Assembly (NCBI RefSeq): GCF_018139145.2
Contig: NC_059481.1
Coordinates: 4,762,368-4,826,367 of the forward strand
Source of the DNA: Gymnogyps californianus
Taxonomy: Eukaryota; Chordata; Aves; Accipitriformes; Cathartidae
DNA length: 64,000 nt
Direction of reading: 5' to 3'
Part shown: positions 40,701 to 50,780 of the stretch, in pieces
Layout: each line of letters starts with the position of its first letter
Position numbering within the stretch: the stretch's first letter is position 1
The notes under the pieces: generated by a model
What the model was told of the DNA's origin: nothing
Seen by the model: the letters and a program-made list of their open reading frames with translations, nothing else
The model's database searches: none
Program-made: the position numbers and the translations under genes

Positions 40701-43700
40701 CTGATACAGACAGCAAAGTTTGTTTATTTTAAGGATTATTTATGGACTGACTGTCTCCAAGAGGAATGCATTAACTTAGCTGCTTTAAGAACATATTCCT
40801 TTCAAGCCAATGTGCAACTGGAAAGCAGCAGATTTTAAAATTGGCCAACAGACTGGAGTTGAGGCTACAGTTTCACAGCTAGCTGAAACTTGTGTAGGTG
40901 CTGCCACTGAAGAGTCACGACCAAATCCTTTTCTTTTTTGATCAGGTTAGTTTTCATCTGGGTGAGTTCCATAATTCACCTTACCATCATCTGTAATGAC
41001 AGCCGATGGTGTAACTTAGAGAACAGGTATACATAGTCACAGCTCTCCTCCTTTGAGTAGCAGACCACAGACTCTATTCAAGCAATCATTAAATTAAAGC
41101 CCTAGTTAATACAGACCAAAACATGGCCCACAAGTAGCTTGCGAGCAGCTCCAGTATGGATCTTACACCAGGATACCACCTGACCAGTTGCAGCTCCATG
41201 CTAGTACAGGAATTGCTCTGTATTTCACACTCCAACTATGGCTAGATATGAAACAGAAACGGCTGCAGCAATCTCCCAAGGACCCAGCCCCATACTCACT
41301 TAACCTGTAATGCAGCAATGGGAGATTTGTGCATCTGTCATCTACTTTGAAGCTCTTCTTTCCCTCAGGTCTCTGGGATGTGCAGCATATGGCTTTCTAC
41401 TGCACAAGAAAAAAACCTTTGCCACATGTTTTAATGGGTAAGAACACCAGATTTGCCCATTTAGAAGGTGGCTTAGGAATATAGGTATTTGATTATTCTT
41501 TCAGAAGCCCAGTGCTTAATATGAGATGACATGTGATTAGTCCTTATCAAAAGCATCATTTAATAGGTAAGACCAAAAAAACCTGAAAGTCAAACCCCCC
41601 AGAACAGGAAAAGATGATCCTGAATCTCCTGCCTGTAAATCAGATATGTTTGTAGACGTAGAAAACATAGAAAATGCTGTCTTTAACCAAGATAACTGAA
41701 TATTGCTGTCAGAAAAAAAAAAAGCTCGCTTCATCCAAAAGTTAGCATCTTAAGCGTCCAAAAGGTCGAAAAAATGCCTTATTAAAAAAATCCTATGTAA
41801 CCAATACTACCTTGCCACCATGATTTAAAAGTCATTGTTCACTACTCATATACTACACTTCAGTTGTGATGATGAGAACAGGCCAAAAAGGTTAGGTTTG
41901 GTTTTGTTCAGTAATTTTTGGTCCAGATGAACCTATATGACTGTCCAGCGAGAAACAGAGATAACACTTCTTTTTAAAAAAGCCTCTTAAAGTTTTAGGG
42001 CTCCCACTTGATCTGGATGTCTATACTGAACTGGTTATTCAGAGTGAAGAAATAAAGACTTTTGAGGGCCATACCATTGTCTGTTTACAACAGAAGAGCT
42101 GCTATATGAAAAGCAAGCATACAGAGTGTCCAGAATTCACAAAGCAAAGGAAGAATTGGTAAGTCATTGATCACTTAGAGATAAAAAACCCTTGCACGGT
42201 ACAAACAATGCACTTTGTATCTTCTATTCCAGCAGTACCTATGATAGGTACTGCATACATATCCCATCACCTGCAGATTTAAGACAGGTATGGAAGACCT
42301 GATGCAAACAGTTAGTATGCACAGTTAAACACTGCTATAGCCCAAGAACTTGGACCGTCAAGCACCTCCTTGAGAGATTCAGGGATATCAAGATAAGGTC
42401 AGAGGCAGAGGAAAAAAAAAGTTGAATTGGATAATGTTAGACAGAGCAGGTATAAATTACACATGACCACTATAAAGATAGAAGTCATTAAAAAAGATGA
42501 GCAGTGGTGAAATTTTTGCAAGTTTTATAGGAATGCAGGAACACCCCACTCATTAAACAGATAAGAATTCAGAGGGCACAGCCCTGCTAAAACTGGAAGG
42601 AAAAGTACATAGAATATGGGTATTACCAGCAACATAAACAGATAAAAATGCAAAAAAACAAAGCACACGTCAACAATGGTATAAGATAGTTCTTAGCTTT
42701 GTAACTGATACTCTGGCCGAAAGGATCTTGGTTATCTATGAAGATCAAAATGCCTCATCCAGTAAGAATTATCTTTGTTAAGATAAATCATCTAATCTAG
42801 GAATTTCAGTTAGAGTCTGAAATACGGTCATGTTTTAGAAGCAAGCGTGTAAAGTACCTAGTGAGGTAGCAAAATCAGGCCAAAAGTCAAAGCAGAAGGA
42901 CTAAAGTTACTGAAGCTATTTTTAAAGGTGGCACTCTCAAAAGACTTTGGGAATATCATTTTTATTGGAGGATTTTTTAAACCCATGTTTTTACATGGGG
43001 TAAGTATGTGGGGTTTTCTTCTGTTTGGGAAGCAAAGGACATGAGGGAAGAAGGGCTGCTTTATTTAACTTCTTACGTGAATGACAAAATAGGCCTTTTT
43101 TGAAAGACTTTTACTACCTAAATTAACAGGCAAAACCACGTAACTTATTAACGAAGGCCATACTTGTCTTTCTGGCATGTAAGAGTTTTCTTTTCCTACC
43201 CTATGCAAGGTTCTTTTAATGGCCACTTCATCTCCTTTTCCTGCACTGCATATTCTAAGTACTCCTCTCTCGTCACTTCCGCTAAGCCAGAGTTCTCCCA
43301 GCCAGCAGTTACTCTGATTTACTGTATCTTCCTCCTTCCTTCCATGCTTGGGTTGACACAGATACCTTACTTCATCTTTAATCCCATCAGAAGTCACACC
43401 ATACAGACAAGATATTTTGTTTCAGCAAAGGAAAGCTATTTCTCTCTGGCAGATGAAAGAAAGGAGGATTTTTGTTGGGGGGGGGAGCAGTGTATGTGTT
43501 CCCTGGCTGGCAGCCACTTTAGCTTTGCCCAGTTTCTTAAACTCAAGCTGTTCTTCCCGAGTTTCAGATTTGGTGCCAGACTCCTATTAGTGACCAGTCT
43601 GCTTTACATGTTCTTAGATGTTGCCATACATATAAGAGAATACCACTGACATTCAGCATTAAGTTTTTTCTCTGGTGCCCAAAGCAGTAGAGTCTGCACA

Positions 43701-46700
43701 GCAGCAGCAAAACTAATACAGATCATCTTAAACTTGGTCAACTGATTGTTTTCCCTAGCAGAAGAGAAGTCTTCTGAAACATGCAGTACTTCAGTTGCCT
43801 TTAAAACTACATACAATCTAATCAAAAGTGTCATAGCTTACATTGAAGAGGAAAGCTTACTATAAACCACAAGATTAAACTGATATTACATGCAATTATT
43901 GGTCAAAAACCCTTTAAGAGGCACTAAACTACATCCCACTGCAACCCCTGTTGGGACAGGAAGTTGCTGACTTAAGTTCCGAGTTGCAAGTCCAGCAACT
44001 AAAAGCCTTTGGATCAACTCTGCTTGTACAAGAGTCTTACACAGTGCAACTCTGTTGAAGTTACTATTATTCATAGCTTATTCACACTAGAAAAGGATCA
44101 GATCTATTTTATACATCTACAGTCAGCTTGATGGACTGGGCACTTAAGCTACCATAACATTCGATTAAACACAAAAAGCAATATAATATCCTTTGAATTA
44201 CAAACACACACCTAATTTCTATCACAAAACATGAAATAAAGCTTCACTATAAATACTGCATGTATTCTTCATCACCTATTATGAATTTCAGTTAAATTCT
44301 GAAATAAGTCAGTTCAAGATGTATTTCTACTAAAAGGATGCCCTATTGCTGAAGGGGTAGGAAATCCTTCCAAAAAAGTAAATAAAAAATTCCCAAATAA
44401 AAGCTATGTGTCTTCAATACCTCTCTCAAAGCCTGTATCAATCTATCAGTACATTTGTTGCTATGTTCATTCAATGTTAGTCTGTGTTAACTTTGCATTC
44501 AAATCAAATCACAAAAGCATCTCTAAGCTGCCATCCTGTTACTCAAATAACCAGGTAACACATAACCAAGATAGACCTCCATCTGCCAATTAGGAATAGG
44601 CATGAAACAGTTAGACATCTGTCACACTGTTTCAGAGTAACATGCAGCAAGAAAGCTGCAACAGCATTTTTAATAAAGGCCAAACAATTTCACTTATGTT
44701 GTTGGCCTGTTGCAGAATACAGTAGGGTAACGCGATCTTATCAGCAGATGAGAATCAAAGTCTAAGATGTCTTCTGTTACCAGCCAGGTGTTAGTATCAA
44801 ATTTAAAGTCACAAGAGACACAAACTTTAATGCTTTTAACCTACGATGTCTCCAACTACAACACTTTCTGATCAACATCAGGATAACATCTTGCTGACCA
44901 CCCATTACATACCTTGAAAACAGAATCATTCTTCCAGTTTCATATTTACCTCCATAATGCTGTCTGCCCCTATTCCCATGTAAACCCTTGACTTCCTTCT
45001 CACACTGTACTGAAGAGATCCCCAAGTCCCAGATCCTACAAACCTTGAACATGCACTACCATTCTGTAGATATGAATAATGGTGCCACCTGAGACACTTA
45101 AACTAGCCTCAGTCACTTCAAAGTCTTACTTACAATTCATTTATTGTAACGACCATTAATAAAGTACTACTGACAACGCCTTCCTGACTCTTCCCTCCCT
45201 TTGCTCATCTATCATTGATGTGTGTTTTCTTCTACAGCTCCTACCATCTGGAGAAGCCCAAAAGAAATTGATTGAATGAGGACAGGGAACGTTGAAGCTT
45301 AATGGGACGGTGGAAAAAACCCAACAAACCAACAACCATTCTTTTGTCTATCATACCGTGGGGAAGAAGAGTAGAAATATTTCTCAATACTAGTCGGTTT
45401 TACAATCATAACTGATACATCTGCTGAGCTTAGAGGCATTCCACTTTTAACAATTCTGATTTTTTTCCTGGAACGATAAAGCATGGCCAACCATGGTGCG
45501 GAGGGAGATGCAGGGATGCAATGCTTTTCCCAAACAGTGAGGCATAATTTGACTTGAGTACACTAAAACAATTTCCATTACACATTATAGACATGGAAAT
45601 TTCACTGCGAAAGGGAAGTTGATAATTTTGCTTGTCAAAGGATTTTCATCAAAGTGTTCAAAGGTCAGCATACACGTGCTTGATTGCTGGAGTAGTGTCC
45701 TATTTTGCAAGATGTAGGCTAAGGAAAAGTTACTTCTGTAAAATCAACAAATTGTTTCAACTCTCAGATACAGTACTATCTCGTGTGGGCAACTTCCTGC
45801 CAAATGCTGATATCATCTTGGATTAAAAAAATAAATACAACAAATTTTGTTTCAGAGTCAGCAAGCCTTTGTACTAAGTCAGAAATGCTATCAGCTAAAA
45901 GATATAACTTTACTCTCCTAGAAACCAGTTTAAACAAAAAGTTGAAAGGAATGCAAAGAATAAACCTTATTATTTGGAATGATAAACCCAATCCAGTTTT
46001 ACCAGACAGCCGTACTTGAACAGCAAGTTAAGATACTTAGAGACTGCTAAATTAATGCTTCTTGTTCTTGTACACCGCACTGAAACTACTAGCAAAATGC
46101 ATATGAGATACTCCAAGATAAGTTTTGCTTTAGGAGCTGTTGAAGTGTGAAAATGAGCTGACTCAACTGCATTTTACTTTCCATGTAGAACTGTGCAAAA
46201 CCAGAAGTTTCCACTCAGGAAGCAAACTAAACAACGTAACCTTATATAACACATTCCCATTGTAAAAAAAGTTTTATCCCATGTTAACAGTGAAAAGCTG
46301 ATCCTCGCTAGGGACCACAGCAGTATTATGACTTGTCAACCCTTTTAGAAATTTTCCAAGCAGAGCTACAGAGCCCTATATAAAAAATTTAAAGTTGCTG
46401 AAGGCCAAGGACCTGTCTTGCCTAAAGCTGCTGAAGGCCAATCTGTGTTTTCACAGATTGAAAACACATCACTTAGAATAACCAAAAGGATCATCCGAGA
46501 GAAAGATTGCTGGTTCACTTCTCATAATGGGTAGCAAAGTTTGCTGACAGTACTAGTTATGCCAGGTAGTCAAGACAAAGACAGAAAGGCTCTTGCACCA
46601 AGAGTCGCCCAAAAAAGAATAAAAAAGGTCTGATAAATTAGAAATATACATGCACTGCACTTTTATCCTACTTCTTATGCAACTGTTGGCCACAGGACAC

Positions 46701-47791
46701 CAGGCTGGAAGACCTTAACTGTCTGAATCAGTACAGCCATCATTATACCATGACCAAAGTCTTGAGGAGAAAAGTCAAGGGATCATTTGCAAACTTCCAA
46801 GCAATCCACAAGGATTTAGCCTTACAGGCATGTTTTGCATGACAGCAGAAGAGAAGGGAATCTGCAAAGTACAACACAAGCATATCATGCAAGATGACAA
46901 AGTCACTACAATTCATTATTGACTCATTTCTATAATATGAACATTGAGGCCAAGTAAAACAAATATTCTATAATAAAGCAATATTTCCATATGCCCCTCC
47001 TACTTTCTTGTTTTCCTTTTGGAGAATGTTTCCATTGCTCTTGTAACTGAAGTGTTGTGGTTTAACCTCGGTTAAACTACTAAACAAAAATAGGAGTGGG
47101 AAATTATAAGAAAGATATTTGGTGCTTAGACATGACGTGGGCCCTTTCATCACAGCAACAAAGTTTGCTTTAATTTCTGGATGTAGAATCTAAGAAAAAA
47201 GAAAAAGCTGAAACAGGTAAAAGTTTAACCCCACGTAGTTAAGAAAAACCTCTAAATGACTCACCTCACTCACAAATAACATTTACATACATAAGACTAA
47301 ACAATAAAATTTGATGTCAACACGTCTCAAGCATATGCCTTCTCAGACTTCTACAGTTAAACCGACTCTGATCTTGTTAGGAGAGAGACAGACCAGAGAA
47401 GAACTAGGGCACCACTAAGGGCACATAATATTGTGCGTGCTAATTAAAATCACTGTGAATTGAACACACATCGTAACAGTAAGTACCATCATACTGCAGA
47501 ACCCACTTTTTGGAGAACATATAAACAAAACAGCCTGGCAGCTTATACTTCAGGAAGACTCGGTGTACTCAATTAGGAATGCTAATCTAGACACCTTAAA
47601 ACTTCAACTGGCAGGGGGGCCTGTTAGAGAAAAGCATTGCATCCCTCCGTCTCCCTCCACACCATGGCTGGCGATGCTTTAATTGGTCACGGAAAAAAAT
47701 CAGAATTGTTAAAAGTGGAATGCCTCTAAGCTCAGCAGATGTATTAGTTACGATTGTAAAACTGACTAGTATTGAGCAGCCACCATGCACT

Positions 47792-47822
<31 letters not shown>

Positions 47823-50303
47823 CACGTGCGTGAGCACGTCTTCAAGAACAAACAGATTAGATCTACATCATTGACTTAAAAGTAATACAAGCAATACATG
47901 AGGAAGACTGAAAAAAGCCCAAGTACTTTTATTTAAGCATACATCAGCACTTTATGAACAGTTTCACTATTTACTGCACTGTCAACTTTCCTGTTTGTAG
48001 GTCCTTTACTGAAAAATAAAAGAGACTGGAAGAAAGAAATGATAAGGAGGAAACGTAACTGTGAAATCACAAATACTACCTATGGAATCAGGAGTATGCC
48101 TCAATTATTAGTAAGTTTCTTCAAGCTGAATAGTGTTGAAAATAAGACCTTTGTGAAAGCAAATATAAAGGAAGGAAATGAGAGCAAATCCTGTATTTAC
48201 TGAATAAGGCAAGAAAAAAACCAGCATCACATTCACAATCCTCAAGATTTCAAAGTCAATCAGTGAGAAAAAGAAATATCAAGGGGCTAAGCAGTTCAAG
48301 AAACATCAAGAAAATGGTTGGAAGACAGACGCACCCATTTATGTTAGCTATCTCTTTAAAAAGTATAAAGAGATATTTTATATTTAGCACAGTACCAATG
48401 TAGGCTTTTTTTTTTAACTATATAGCATTTATTAATGTTTATTAAGCCTTTTATTCTACCACAGATACAGCAAAATACCTTTTTAGGTAAAATGCTACTG
48501 AGGTCTTGATTAGCTAGTATTACTGATACAGCATTTTGAAAATGGTTGCAGAGAGAAAAGGAATGTGCCATTTTAATTCTTCAGAAATATTTTTTTGAAA
48601 TGTATAACATCTGTTCTTAAACCGTTAGAAATGCCAGCCATACCTCATTTAGTCAATCACATCTGCCTAAACAAAAATTTGTTTCTTCCCTGTGCACCAA
48701 GTTCAGCACAATAAAATGTCTGAAGAGGATACGGCATTTGGCTAACATAAAACAAGTCACACCTCATCTTTAAATCAACTTCCTTCCAATAAAGAGTCTA
48801 CTCATTCTCTTAGTGTTATTTTTCAAAGCCAGCATTAGCTTCGCCCTCCTAAATACTAGCAACCTCCACTGCAGTTTACCCCTTCATCCCAAAAACAGTG
48901 TACTTGATTTTATTTTAAAAATGACCTCAACTACGAGTAGCTAACCATAAATCTCAAGTCATATCAGACTGAGATTTCAATTCAGCAATATCTCAGTGAA
49001 GAACTTGAAAATTTTGCCTATGTTTAGTTCAGCAGAAAGTATTTTAAGACTGACAAATCTTACAGAAATAAGCCACAGCAGTCTGTTTTGATATATCATA
49101 TCTCTTTGTCACTGAAAGAGGTTAGTTGAGCTTTAGAAACTCCTTTTCACCACCAAATTCGTAACCAAACTCAACCTTTTGTGAAGGCGGTTCCTCTATC
49201 TGGTCACTAAGGAGCTTCTAACTCCAGTCGACTAAGGAGCTTGAATAGAACTACTCCAAATCTCAAAAACATGAGCTACGCGTATATGAATACACACACG
49301 CCTTTAGAAGAGTTGAGAAGAGAGAGTTAAACTATTTGCCGAGAGTGGTTTAGTCACTGTCACTACGCAGCCTAGCAAGAGCCACAGTTAGCTTAAGCAC
49401 TGCAAGCCCTCTTCCACTTTCTGAAAATTTACATCTAAACATGAAACGACCAATAATGAAAGAGCAAGAAAAACTGACGGAAAGATCATCCTGTAACTCA
49501 ACCAGTACAACGTCCTGGATTTTGCGTAGGACTCGTTACCGATGCAGTCCTGCACACGCCATTGCTTACACAGCCCCACAGAAACATCATTTCCACTACC
49601 AGCAGAAACAACAGGCGAGCGGCCCAAGGGCTGCGCACAGCCGAGGCCGAGCCAACTGTTGCTGTCGCCGGGGCACAGGGAGGCGCCGGGGCCGCTGGAG
49701 GACCGGCTCGCATCCCGCGGGTCCCTGGCAGCGGCCGCGCCACCGAGCCGCCCGCCGGCCCTCCGCACCGGGGACAAACCCTTCCCCCGCGCGGCCTGTC
49801 CGCACCGGGGCCCCCGACGGGCCCCCCACCGCCTCCACGGGGACGGCGGGAGCGGCGTTCCCGAGCCCGGGCGGGCTGGGCTCCCGCTTCCCCCCGCGGC
49901 GGCCGGGGCACGGCGGCGGCGCCCCGGCGCTTCCTCCCGCACGGGGCCCGTAACGGCCGCGGGGCTCCCGCCCACTCCCGCGCAGCGGCCACGCACAGGC
50001 CGCCGAGCGCGGCCGCGGCCCCAGCCCCCGGCGGCGAGACGGGCGGCGCTCCCCCGTCCCCGTCCCCCTCCCTTCCTCCCGCCCGCCCAGCGGCTCCTCT
50101 CTCGGCGGGAGGGCCCCGGCCAGGACCGCTCTCGCCGCCGGCACGGTGGCGGCGGCCAGCCCCGGCCGCGGCGCCTCACCGATGGTGGAGATGAAGGTGG
50201 TGTTGAAGGCGTCCTCGCTGAAGCGGAAGAGCAGGCAGGTCTTGCCCACGCCCGAGTCCCCAATGAGCAGCAGCTTGAACAGATAGTCGTAGGTCTTCGC
50301 CAT
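25682..50303 (-). CDS. RAB8B: RAB8B, Rab-family small GTPase, complete, 8 coding exons
   Basis: This small GTPase directs vesicles from the trans-Golgi and recycling endosomes to the plasma membrane, cilia and junctions. CDS: complement(join(25682..25774, 26276..26326, 28510..28575, 29364..29453, 30550..30627, 32019..32079, 33261..33321, 50180..50303)), 624 bases, 207 residues, the family's normal length. Motifs: P-loop GDSGVGKT (15-22), switch I STIGIDFKIR, WDTAGQE (62-68), Thr72 in switch II, NKCD (121-124), ETSAK (149-153) and the C-terminal prenylation box CTLL with Cys204. The RAB8B paralogue is chosen over RAB8A from TCLLFRF and NTTF in exon 1, DGKKIKLQ in exon 2 and the tail. The start has a strong context (A at -3, G at +4). 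All junctions are in phase; only the intron 7 donor is weak. I see no disabling change. Confidence 0.97.
25775..26275 (-). other. RAB8B: RAB8B intron 7
   Basis: This 501-base intron starts with the unusual donor GTTTGT and ends with a good polypyrimidine tract and CAG. Nothing else is seen. Confidence 0.85.
26276..26326 (-). CDS. RAB8B: RAB8B exon 7
   Basis: The 51-base exon encodes [17 protein letters not shown], residues 161-177, the last helix of the GTPase fold. The acceptor is CTCACCAG. The donor is ATG/GTTTGT, a poor match to consensus. The length is a multiple of three, so skipping would keep the frame. Confidence 0.95.
26327..28509 (-). other. RAB8B: RAB8B intron 6
   Basis: This 2,183-base intron holds two long A runs on the + strand at 26591-26611 and 26831-26849. 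No other structure was recognised. Confidence 0.85.
26591..26849 (+). repeat. Pair of poly-A tracts 220 bp apart
   Basis: A runs of 21 bases (26591-26611) and 19 bases (26831-26849) lie in RAB8B intron 6. Read on the gene's strand they are T tracts. No retrogene body could be recognised between or upstream of them. Confidence 0.7.
28510..28575 (-). CDS. RAB8B: RAB8B exon 6 (G5 motif)
   Basis: The exon encodes [20 protein letters not shown] and EE, residues 139-160, with the guanine-binding ETSAK motif. The acceptor is TTTTCCAG and the donor GTAAGA. Confidence 0.96.
28576..29363 (-). other. RAB8B: RAB8B intron 5
   Basis: This 788-base intron has canonical ends, and nothing notable is seen inside it. 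Confidence 0.85.
29364..29453 (-). CDS. RAB8B: RAB8B exon 5 (G4 motif)
   Basis: The 90-base exon encodes residues 109-138, including [20 protein letters not shown] with the guanine-specificity NKCD motif, and ends QVSKEKGEK. The acceptor is CTTTCAG and the donor GTAAGC. Confidence 0.96.
29454..30549 (-). other. RAB8B: RAB8B intron 4
   Basis: This 1,096-base intron has canonical ends, and nothing notable is seen inside it. Confidence 0.85.
30550..30627 (-). CDS. RAB8B: RAB8B exon 4
   Basis: The 78-base exon encodes [20 protein letters not shown] and then IRNIEE, residues 83-108, with the Rab-family YDITNEKSF block. The acceptor is ATTTAG and the donor GTAGGT. Confidence 0.96.
30628..32018 (-). 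other. RAB8B: RAB8B intron 3
   Basis: This 1,391-base intron contains an AAAC microsatellite at 31834-31858 on the + strand. Nothing else is recognised. Confidence 0.85.
31834..31858 (+). repeat. (AAAC)n microsatellite
   Basis: About six AAAC units in tandem lie in RAB8B intron 3, followed by an A/C-rich stretch. Confidence 0.85.
32019..32079 (-). CDS. RAB8B: RAB8B exon 3 (G3 motif, switch II)
   Basis: The 61-base exon completes Trp62 and encodes [20 protein letters not shown], residues 63-82. It holds the catalytic Gln67 and Thr72, the switch II site that LRRK2 phosphorylates in mammalian Rab8 proteins. The acceptor is TTTTAG and the donor GTGAGT. Confidence 0.96.
32080..33260 (-). other. 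RAB8B: RAB8B intron 2
   Basis: This 1,181-base intron has canonical ends, and nothing notable is seen inside it. Confidence 0.85.
33261..33321 (-). CDS. RAB8B: RAB8B exon 2 (switch I)
   Basis: The 61-base exon completes Gly42 and encodes [19 protein letters not shown], residues 43-61, then two bases of Trp62. The Lys-Lys pair in DGKKIK favours RAB8B over RAB8A. The acceptor is TGGCAG and the donor GTAAGT. Confidence 0.96.
37869..37886 (+). repeat. Poly-A tract, about 18 bases
   Basis: An uninterrupted A run in RAB8B intron 1, with no recognisable element in front of it. Confidence 0.8.
45383..45537 (-). repeat. 155-bp repeat, copy A (inverted relative to copy B)
   Basis: Read on the - strand, this segment matches 47621-47776 read on the + strand over its whole length at roughly 90 percent identity by eye. 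Shared blocks include AAAAGCATTGCATCCCT, TCTCCCTCC and a long block from AAAAAAATCAGAATTG to CTCAGCAGATGTAT. Differences are scattered substitutions and two short indels after ATGCTTTA. The family is not identified. Confidence 0.88.
46440..46459. repeat. 8-bp hairpin beside a 14-bp direct repeat
   Basis: AATCTGTG, TTTT, CACAGATT forms a perfect 8-bp stem with a 4-base loop. Just upstream, TGCTGAAGGCCAA occurs twice, near 46395 and 46429, about 34 bases apart. Confidence 0.7.
47050..47090 (+). mobile_element. Possible LTR end fragment
   Basis: AGTGTTGTGGTTTAACCTCGG followed by a diverged CTAAAC stretch resembles, from memory, the start of another bird LTR family (GTTGTGGTTTAACCCC type). Only about 40 bases match. 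The segment also forms a short inverted repeat, GTGGTTTAACC against GGTTAAACTAC. Confidence 0.3.
47621..47776 (+). repeat. 155-bp repeat, copy B
   Basis: This is the partner of 45383-45537 in the opposite orientation, 2,083 bases away, inside RAB8B intron 1. It ends 18 bases before an AG microsatellite. No terminal inverted repeat or target duplication is obvious. It has no coding capacity. Confidence 0.88.
47795..47822 (+). repeat. (AG)14 microsatellite
   Basis: Fourteen AG units in a row, followed by CACGTGCGTGAGCACGTC, which contains an E-box hexamer CACGTG. Confidence 0.95.
50180..50303 (-). CDS. RAB8B: RAB8B exon 1 (start codon, P-loop)
   Basis: The ATG is at 50303-50301. The exon encodes residues 1-41, beginning [10 protein letters not shown], with the phosphate-binding GDSGVGKT, then [16 protein letters not shown]. 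It ends with one base of Gly42 before the donor GTGAGG. AAG before the ATG and GCG after it make a strong initiation context. Confidence 0.97.
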
Positions 50304-50358
50304 CTTCCCTCGGCCTCGGGCTCGCCGCCGCAGCAGGAGGGGGCGACCGCGGGAGGGA

Positions 50359-50385
50359 GGCAGGCAGGCAGGCAGGCAGGCAGGG
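50359..50385 (+). repeat. (CAGG)n microsatellite in the RAB8B 5' leader
   Basis: About six to seven CAGG units lie 56-82 bases upstream of the RAB8B start, read as CCTG on the transcript strand. They fall in the probable 5' UTR. Confidence 0.85.
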
Positions 50386-50780
50386 AGCGAAGCACCGCCC
50401 CGCCCGGCGCCCACTCACAGCAGGCAGCGCCGCCTCGCGTCACGGCGCGCCGGAAGCGCCCCGGGCCCGACGGGAGATGTAGTGTGGGCGACGGCGGCAG
50501 GGGACCGGCGCGGCCGTGCCGGGGTTCCGCCCGTGCCGCCGGCCGGAGCCGCCTCGGCCACGGTCTCTGAGGACCTTCCAGTCAGGAGCCTTTAACGCCA
50601 AGGCTCTGGCAGGCGCTGCCGGCGCGGCCGTCGTGCGCGGAAGCCCCGTGCACAGCAGCAGCCGCCTCTCTGGCGTCGCCGGCCCGCAGGGGCGACAGCG
50701 GCCTGCCCCGCGCCTGCCTCCCCTGCCTGCGGTGCCGGAGGACCCTGCAGGCAACGCGTGGCCCCACCGAGCCAAGCGCT

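Larger units (their letters stand above)
33322..50179 (-). other. RAB8B: RAB8B intron 1, 16.9 kb
   Basis: This long first intron is AT-rich and has no extra coding exon that I can support. It contains a poly-A tract at 37869-37886, an inverted pair of 155-bp repeats at 45383 and 47621, a short LTR-like fragment near 47050 and an AG microsatellite at 47795. The longest open frame in it is 161 codons on the + strand at 43164-43649; it resembles nothing known and is probably chance. The right end merges into the promoter CpG island. Confidence 0.85.
49640..50780 (-). promoter_or_regulatory. RAB8B: RAB8B CpG-island promoter
   Basis: A dense CpG island spans the RAB8B first exon and both flanks. 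No TATA box is seen. On the + strand CCGGAAG at 50450-50456 is an ETS/GABPA-type site. GGGAGATGTAGT at 50472-50483, read on the other strand ACTACATCTCCC, resembles the core of the ZNF143 site. Both lie 150-180 bases upstream of the ATG. The long open frames in the island are GC-composition artefacts. Confidence 0.8.

Noticed and set aside
43164..43649. 161-codon + strand open frame in RAB8B intron 1
   Set aside because: It resembles no known protein, lies antisense within an intron and overlaps a 110-codon frame on the other strand. Chance is the simplest reading.
50303..50414. Apparent 37-residue N-terminal extension of RAB8B
   Set aside because: The upstream start at 50414 is GTG in weak support and the sequence is a translated CAGG repeat. 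The standard MAKTYDY start has a strong context.
49388..50570. Long frames of 272-351 codons around RAB8B exon 1
   Set aside because: Only the 124-base exon inside is real. The rest is GC-rich intron and leader read through, and several apparent starts are GTG, not ATG.
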